Assembly (NCBI GenBank): GCA_023512835.1
Contig: CM042087.1
Span: 7,260,550-7,324,549 of the forward strand
Length of the DNA: 64,000 bases
Direction of reading: 5' to 3'
Source of the DNA: Taxillus chinensis
Lineage: Eukaryota; Streptophyta; Magnoliopsida; Santalales; Loranthaceae
The position numbers and the translations under genes are program-made. Below, in pieces: positions 57,303 to 64,000 of this stretch. The notes beneath the pieces were generated by a model, which saw nothing but the letters and a program-made list of their open reading frames with translations, made no database searches and was not told the DNA's origin. The number at the start of each line of letters is the position of its first letter. Positions within the stretch are counted from its first letter, which is position 1.

Positions 57303-59830
57303 TCCTATCCCCCTTAAGACTTTTCGTCCTCGAAAAGAAACTACATGCCACTAGGACCGCAAGGAATAACACACAGCATAACAGGACATACGTCCGCAAG
57401 CTCACAAAGCACCACCACAATCATAACCACATGTATCACAATGCATATACATAACCACAAGCATCACAATGCATATGCCACATACCCGCATATCACAAAC
57501 ACAAGTCTCAATCTCAAAAACATATCTCAAATATAAACACATGTCTAAAAGACAATACAAGTACACCAAATCATAAACAACCAATGCAAGAAAGCACATC
57601 ACTACAGCCGCCTCCCACCCTTAAGATTGTTCATCCATGAACAACTATGGGTGCTGCTCACGCATCATGGACTCACGTTCCCAGGTCCTCTCCTCAGCTA
57701 ACACATATTTCACAAGTAGTCACATGTCACGACGGTGTAAGACATATACTCCCATCCCCAACACGTTTAACAAATCACATAGGTCACAGACCAACTCACA
57801 GCATAAACACCACTACAAGGAACAACTCACAAACAAAACACTACTACACGTTTAACGTTCTACTGCCCATTCGCCGACATCATACAAACTCATCCGCAGG
57901 GAGTTTCCTCACAACCTTCCCACCTTTGGACTTTTCGTCCCCGAAAAGAGAAACCAAGTAGCAAACATCATGAGAAGATAAATGAGGAGATCAAAGCAAC
58001 ATAATGCAGTCATTACCACAAACGTTGTTAGAAGTTGCCAAATGAGTACCTCCATTTAGTCAACACGAACTTAACACGTATGAGTCGATCAAGAACTAGA
58101 GCTTGGCCAAAGAGCACACTGACAACAGCGCTCGTGAGCAAGTCGGATAATAGTGAGGTCGAGAAACCTCCCAAAGCACATAAGCCTACGCATGAAGCAT
58201 CCATTCATGAGATTGCATAAAATTGAGTGAGAAGTCACTGCATCGCATAGTGGGGTACTCTACTGGAGATGCCTACTCGTGTCACAATAGGACTAACACG
58301 CCACAATGTACAATACCCAACAATGACTTACCAATTGGGATTTGAAGTCAACTAACACCAACAATTTACAATGCAACCACACCTCATACGTAGACCTCAC
58401 CCTCACCGTAAACACAATGAGGTTACAATAAAACACAAACAGACAGGATAATAGCATTAGGCAAACCACAATCACATTTCCACACATGGAGATCACCACA
58501 GCAGCACCATCATCATTGCTAAAACCGCCTCACTCTATTGCGATACATGCTTGGGGATCCGAGCAACATATCCTCAATCAAGGAATAGCGGAACCCAACC
58601 AACGCCAATCGGGACTCAAGATGACTTAAAATCCAAGACACAACTATATCAGGATGAAGTTTTCCCTCCGCCATTCGGTCACAGTCAACATGACGCCCCA
58701 ACGGAGTCCAAGGAATAACTCAAAATAACAAATTTTGTACCATACCCAATCACGGCAAGACCAAAATCTACTATCGGGCTGACACCAGTCACCAATGTTG
58801 AAAATCTACTGAAGAATCCCATGAACTAGAACGCCACACAAATAACACCTCTCTGACGACAAACAAATAGGGATCCACCAAGGTCCCACACAGACTTCAC
58901 TAACTGAGGCTTATGTTACAACCCAAGTGATAACGCCTTACTCAGTCGGCAGACATTCCATGCGATAGGAATCCTTTGATGCCGGGTAGTTGCCAACAAC
59001 GTAGTTCTCTCCACCCTGCAAAACTCTCCTACCTGCAACATGACAATAACGGAATCCTCGGTGTCACCACTCACAGGTCACAAGGGAATCCTTAGCCTCC
59101 AGGATATTCTCCACCTCATGGTCCACTAACCCCGCTATACCAACCATCACGTTCTATCTCAACACACCAACAAAACACTCAAACTGACCAAGAAATACTC
59201 AGGCTCTAGCCTCAGCTAAATATGATCATTGCCATTCCTCCGTGTAGGCACAGGAAATAAGACATGCAAATGCCTGATTCGGGACTTTCACATAGCTCTC
59301 AAACACAACAACACCTTGATAGCATGAACCATCTCCCTTACCGCGTGATACTGTACATGAAAGGTTTTCAAGAGCACAAATGTAGGTCATCTGCCTACCA
59401 GCACTGCTCTAAAACATGCACCTTTGTGGCATCCGGCCGACATAAATCTCTCCCCAAGGAGTAGCACTAATACCCCTTCCAAGACCTTAATAACACTAGA
59501 CAAGGAATAACATAAACAACATCACTTCTAACACTCTTCCTCATCCTCACACCACAATTAATATACCAATACACCATGCCTCATCATTCTCTATGCATAT
59601 TTGTCGCAACACCCACACGTAGCAACTCCGCTATATACCTTTACCACTTATGCGACACATACAACAACACAATGCAATGAAACACAAAACACCTGACGAG
59701 TAGAATGTACCAGCTTTACACCTTCTCCTCTCCTTTAAGCCTACTTCCCACAAGATACGAACCAAGGCAATGGCCCTACCACGTAAAAGCACACCCTTAA
59801 TCCCAAAAGAAATAAATAAATAAACCATAT
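57303..59830 (-). other. J internal region, non-coding with pol-end relics
   Basis: PPT (TCCTATCCCCCTTAAG) and the TTTTCGTCCTCGAAAAG inverted repeat come first. A relic of the chromovirus pol stop region lies at 57616-57690 (CTTAAGATTGTTC, CACGCATCATGGACTCACG) and another at 59720-59800 (like the G2 sequence at 7960-8035). 57900-57950 holds a second, degenerate TTTTCGTCCCCGAAAAG. Between 58000 and 59700 I see no recognised domain; short open frames there are not convincing. Confidence 0.65.
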
Positions 59831-61250
59831 TGTCACGCCCCGGATTTCCAACCCGAGGAGACCGGAACGTGACCCTCCCTTTACCCGAGTTTGGATAAAG
59901 GGGGCAAGATACAACATGCCCACACAGGACACTACACCTCACAACAAATATTCAGAGAGACAAAATTATATATTTAGTAAGTTTAAACCATTACAAACAT
60001 GTCCAAACATGCTTTTATTACATTAAACTCTTCATTACAATATCTCCCCACTGGGGTTACATCAATTACCATAAATTAACATAATCGAAAAAAACAAAAA
60101 AGCAAATACGCTCTTCCACCTTGGGATTCCACCTAACGCCTGTAGGTTCCTGAAAGAAAACACATCACAGTATGAGGGGTGAGCAACCGCAGCTCAGTAG
60201 GGATCAAGTCTCCCCCAACCCATCCCATGTACCTATCATCTATATGAGAGCGTGTACCAGTGTAGTGACGTGGCAGAAACAAATAGCAAAGAAACACACC
60301 AGGTATAATCTTAAACATATAATATGGGTGGTCATTCAGACATATTATCAAACACATAACATGTGTGGCCTCACAGGCATAATATCAAACGCTTAGCATT
60401 CATGGCCTCACAAGCATATATACAAATATCCAAGCAAAATACGCCATTGAAGGCCAACATCCATATAGGAGATCACACCTATATGGATTTACATATAGAT
60501 ATATAACCAAACAGCCACAGAATGCCTACCAGAAGGCCAAAACCCTGGGATAGGTTCAAGGAAACATAACCCCTACCTTAAAGATCCTCCACGCTCTCGC
60601 CTCCACGCCTAATGCCGTCCAAGCACGGGAATGACGACGGCAGCCACGAACTGGAGCTCTCTCTCTCTCAATCTCCCCCTCTCTCTCTCTCTACGACGGC
60701 TGCTGCGGCTGACAACAAAAACCCTAAACCTAAAACAAAGAGAGCTCCTCCTTATATAGACCTCACTTATCAAAACAATGTAATTTTGATAAATGAAATC
60801 CCACCATCAAAATGTAGTTTTGATAAATGAAATCCCACCATCAAAACGACGTAGTTTTAATAAATGAAACACACCATCAAAACGACGTAGTTTTGATAAT
60901 TAAAACATGAACTAACCACTCTACTTTCACATAGGCCAAAATACCCACAATCCGAACGTGGTCATTGTCACACGCAGCCTCTACACGCTCCCACTAAAGC
61001 TCATTACACTCTCTAACAACCAAGCCACGAAGACTCGTAGAAACACTCCCTCGAAGACTCGCTGGAAATGCGGCTTCAAAGATCTGTCTCAAAGATCAAA
61101 CCTTCGACCCTCAAACCTTCGAACTTCGACCCTCGGTCTTCGACCCTACGACCCAAATCTTCGGGTCTTCCACCTTTCGACCCAAGCGTTCGCCCAGGGT
61201 ATTATTCATCTTCATTTCAGCTTGTTCTATCCAAGACACGGGTTATTACA
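59831..61250 (-). repeat. J 5' LTR, with internal deletion
   Basis: 1420 bp, matches the 3' LTR except that the sequence corresponding to about 55770-56380 is missing near 60301. The palindrome region is more diverged than in the 3' LTR. Confidence 0.9.
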
Positions 61251-61867
61251 TTCAACATATGGTCAATGCTGTACATGAATTCTAGATGTATCTTAGGCAC
61301 ACCATCCATTCCACTAGTCTACAGCAGCAAACACTTCCCTACAAGGTGTGCGAGGCATCTAAACTTATCCTCAAAGCCATTTTTGGTAAATTGCCTCCTC
61401 CTCTCAAATCGATTGGCATAATTAAATGCAGTACCATACTCCCTTAAGTTCAGTTGAAGGAAATGATCAGTAGGTACAAGGAGATTAAAGCATTTCCTAA
61501 TGATCTTAGGTGTTATACGGATATAAACTCCCTGTACCTGCCCTAGGATTTCATCTTCTTCCTCATTTAAATAAATGGGATGATAGAACTCTTGCAATGC
61601 AGTGTAATAGATGGCACAGCGGGCTGAAACTAACCTTATTAAGCCGAGATTTTGATTCTTGAGGGCCAGCTCACTTGACCATCCAAGTTCTGATTCCTCC
61701 AAAGCTCTCAAATCCAAGACATGCCCTAAGAACATCTCCCTATCCTCACTGCTTGAAGAACTTGATGATTGGACCTTTTCCTTGCCTGACCTCTTTGTTT
61801 GCACCATCTTGCTATGAAGGGCTGAGGTTTGGCTTGAAGAATTGCAGGATAAGAAAGGTGAAATCAA
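61251..61867 (-). pseudogene. Athila-like element L extra ORF with plant-transposon domain
   Basis: Minus strand. The probable start is the Met of MVQTKRSGKEKVQ (near 61807), preceding a Ser-rich run. The domain reads LGQVQGVYIRITPKIIRKCF near 61555, then FRCLAHLVGKCLLL, TAG at 61319, and in the same frame GVPKIHLEFMYSIDHML up to the J insertion. In Athila/Tat elements an extra ORF lies downstream of integrase, as here. The pattern matches the domain listed as putative plant transposon protein, and matches the copia extra ORF of this window. Confidence 0.68.
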
Positions 61868-62621
61868 GCTGCAGCAGCAAGAACTAATTTTTCCCCAAAT
61901 GTAGATCTGAAAATCAGTTTTTCCTTGTTTGACCTAGCTTCCATCCTCAAATCATATTTCATGCAGAAGTAAATATGCTCCAAATCTCATCATACACGTG
62001 TCCTAAAAATTTTAGGCTAAATAAACAAAAATACCCCTTGCACGTGATCTGACCATTGTCGCGTACAGGTCTAAATCATCCCAAAGTTTTGTGGTAGGAC
62101 CCACATCAGTTGTAAATTAATTGTCCCTTCTGCACATGATATCGTTAAAGTGTCGTTGAGGCAGAAAGATGGTATTTGTCATTTTTACCCTCTAAATGCC
62201 AGCTAGGATATTGCGTGCAGAAGACATTATTACTCCTGTTATCAACATATACCTTCTACCAACATTTCAGAGCAAAATAATGTGCACGCCATATGGGCAT
62301 ATCACGTGCATTAGCACGTGCAGGCCCAAATTGGCCCAAAATTATGGAGTGAGTTTGTTTTGCATTGAAGATCAACTTCTCTTCTTGCAAGGCATATGTT
62401 TGGGTTCAATTTCAAGCACTTTTGGGATTTACTTGGTCATTGCTCTAGGGCTTGGGCCTTAAAAATAAATCCAGAAGTCCAAGGCCCATTAATTTGCTCT
62501 TCCTGCAAGGCAATTAGTAAAGACAAAACAAGATTTCCTGCACCAAGGTTAGCTCACACAAACACATATTAAATCAAAACAAAAACAAAACCTTTGGGTT
62601 GCCTCCCAACAAGCGCTTTAT
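61868..62621 (-). other. Athila-like element L spacer between integrase and extra ORF
   Basis: Non-coding. It contains the AAGCGCTTGTTGGGAGGCAA motif in minus sense (62597-62620), typical directly after integrase in Athila/Tat elements, and a CACGTGCATTAGCACGTG inverted repeat at 62303-62320. Frames here are short. Confidence 0.65.
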
Positions 62622-63234
62622 TTAAAGTTTGTGGCTAAACTGCGAGATGCGATCATGAATGTGCAAGAGCGAGGGCATTAACAACATCCCTCTGAGCTGG
62701 ATCATAATATGATTTTGAACTATTTCATTTACCCAAAATTTATTGCCATCTTCAGCTTGGAGCTCAAAGCTCCCATATGGCTTCCTGTCTGTTATAATAA
62801 AAGGTCCCATCCATTTGGACCTTAATTTTTCGGGAAATAACCTCAACCTAGTGTTAAATAAAAGTACTTTCTGTCCCAGGTTTAAAGGTTCATTGTTTAA
62901 TTGCCTATCATGCCATTTCTTGGTTTTTTCTTTATAGAGTTTAGCACTTTTATAGGCCTCCATTCGAAACTCATCCAACTCTATGAGTTGGGTCAGCCTC
63001 AGTTCCTTAGTCTCATCAGGATCAAAGTTAAGCTTCCTCAAGGCCCGTAGAGCCTTGTGTTCTAATTCCACTAGCAAGTGACATTTCTTCCCATAAAGTA
63101 TTCTGTAGGGTGACATCCCAATGGGGGTTTTGTAGGCAGTCCTATAAGACCACAAGGCTTCATCAAGCCTTTGAGACCAAGCTTTTCTATTCCCTCCAAT
63201 AGTTTTATCTAAAATGGTCTTTTTCATCACTCGT
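62622..63234 (-). pseudogene. Athila/Tat-like integrase C-terminal half
   Basis: Open minus-strand frame of about 200 codons: WSQRLDEALWSYRTAYKTP, IGMSPYRILYGKKCHL, PVELEHKA-like LVELEHKALRAL, ELDEFRMEAYKSAKLYKEK, WHDRQLNNEPLNLGQKVLLF, RLFPEKLRSKWMGPF, which is the characteristic C-terminus of Athila/Tat integrases (no chromodomain). It starts abruptly where Ogre-like LTR sequence ends near 63235, so the catalytic core is missing. Confidence 0.88.
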
Positions 63235-64000
63235 TTTCGTTCGGGCCCGTTTGGGGTGAGCTCAAACTAGACCAATGGTGAGAAAATTTAGAGTCACCAC
63301 CAACTGTTTTTGGGGTACAGTTGGATACCCTCTACTTTGAGTAGTTTAAAGGTGTGGTCTGTGTTATTAGAGAAGGGTTCGGGAGTTGGTTACGTGTAGG
63401 GAAGGATTAGCACTCCTACAGCGCCCTTTCGGTATCTATTTTCGGAGGAGGAGGTTTTCTATTTTATTTGTATTGCCACAACTGGGTTAGGTTTCCTAAA
63501 AAGCCTATAATTCTTATTTAGCTAAGTTTTTTTATTAAAAAATGGATTTACCCTAAATTTCTAAAGGGAATCCTAAAAGTTTTGGGTTTTTGTTTAAAGT
63601 GGAGAATGAGATCCTAGGGGTTTGTTTTGGGTTTTTTTGGTTTTATTTTGGAAATTGAAGTCCTAAAAAATGGAAACATGTTTTTTTGTTTTGTTTTGTT
63701 TTTTTTACTTTCCTTTTTTGGTTTTTTGGGTTAGAAAACTTTTTTTGGTTTTTGTGTTTTATTAAAAAAAAATCGTTTTGTTTTTGTTTTGTTTTTGCAT
63801 GGAATTGAAACTCCCAGAAGTGGAAATACGTTTTGACTTGAATTTTTTTTCCTTTTTTGTTTTTTTGTTTTTTGTCTTTTGGCTTTGCAATATGTTTTGG
63901 TTTTGAAAATGTTTTCTCCCTTTTTTTTTCTTTTTGCAAGGATAAAACCATGAACTAACACAATAACATACAAAGTAATGTGTGTGATTGTGACATCCAT
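63235..64000 (-). repeat. Ogre-like LTR, minus orientation, continues beyond window
   Basis: Reverse complement of the 42860-43560 region: GACTCTAAATTTTCTCACCA, GGGTATCCAACTGTACCCC, CCTACACGTAACCAACTCCC, and the long A/C-rich tracts (T/G-rich here, 63590-63950). Its inner edge (near 63235) joins integrase coding sequence of element L. Minus frames over the T-rich tract are spurious. Confidence 0.75.

Larger units (their letters stand above)
55334..61250 (-). mobile_element. Element J: non-autonomous gypsy element (LARD-like) with TSD
   Basis: LTRs 55334-57302 and 59831-61250, TSD TTCAA at 55329-55333 and 61251-61255, PPT at 57303, and a degenerate PBS remnant (TAAACCAT) left of 59831. The internal 2.5 kb has no gag or pol frame. 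LTR edges TGTCACGCC and GGTTATTACA/GGGTCATTACA group it with G2. It inserted in the Athila-like ORF. Confidence 0.88.

Noticed and set aside
58000..59700. Possible host gene in the J interior
   Set aside because: No frame above about 75 codons, no splice-consistent series and no recognised domain; the region is bracketed by J's LTRs with a TSD.

Overview
The window is plant nuclear DNA, almost certainly from a dicot with abundant retrotransposons. Support comes from plant initiator-Met tRNA primer sites (TGGTATCAGAGC), SIRE/Maximus-type Ty1/copia polyproteins, chromodomain Ty3/gypsy elements (Tekay/Del-like), Athila/Tat and Ogre-like remnants, and a TRIM-like repeat. I found no host gene, tRNA or rRNA. 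Essentially every base can be assigned to an LTR retrotransposon or its debris, and all coding regions carry stops, frameshifts or truncations, so nothing looks autonomous now. The species cannot be named from the sequence.

Layout. (1) 1-1922 is the 3' part of a gypsy LTR inserted in copia copy A. (2) Copia A (+) runs 1923-5114 and 20172-24832: pol, a long spacer, an extra ORF, PPT and 3' LTR. It is split by a nest: solo LTR H (5115-20166, TSD GAATC) holds gypsy G2 (5752-19296, minus strand, TSD TAAAC), whose primer-binding site holds non-autonomous element I (13113-17481, TSD ATACC). (3) Copia A sits inside the extra ORF of same-family copy D (24833-25503, LTR 34494-35631). D was also hit by gypsy G1 (25504-34493, minus). 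(4) D's LTR sits inside LTR E, the truncated 5' LTR of copy B (gag-pol to 40466). (5) 40467-44819 holds a TRIM-like element, a TCGAAG-rich array, and an Ogre-like LTR with PBS and an ORF1 remnant. (6) Copia C (44820-54835) runs from mid-gag through pol, spacer and extra ORF to a complete 3' LTR. (7) 54836-64000 is an Athila-like minus-strand element (extra ORF, integrase end) interrupted by non-autonomous gypsy element J (55334-61250, TSD TTCAA), with a gypsy LTR fragment at its left and an Ogre-like LTR at its right.

The most interesting system is the copia family itself. Between RNase H and the 3' PPT it carries a further ORF of roughly 850 codons (copies A, C, D). The N-terminal domain resembles the plant-transposon domain also found in the Athila-like ORF of this window. 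The middle is Pro/Ser/Ala-rich. The C-terminus has a Ulp1/SENP-like (C48) cysteine protease signature with His, Asp, Gln and Cys in the expected order. A second theme is exchange of promoter modules: unrelated LTR families share an ACGT-core palindrome next to the TATA box and a block of about 200 bp in U3.
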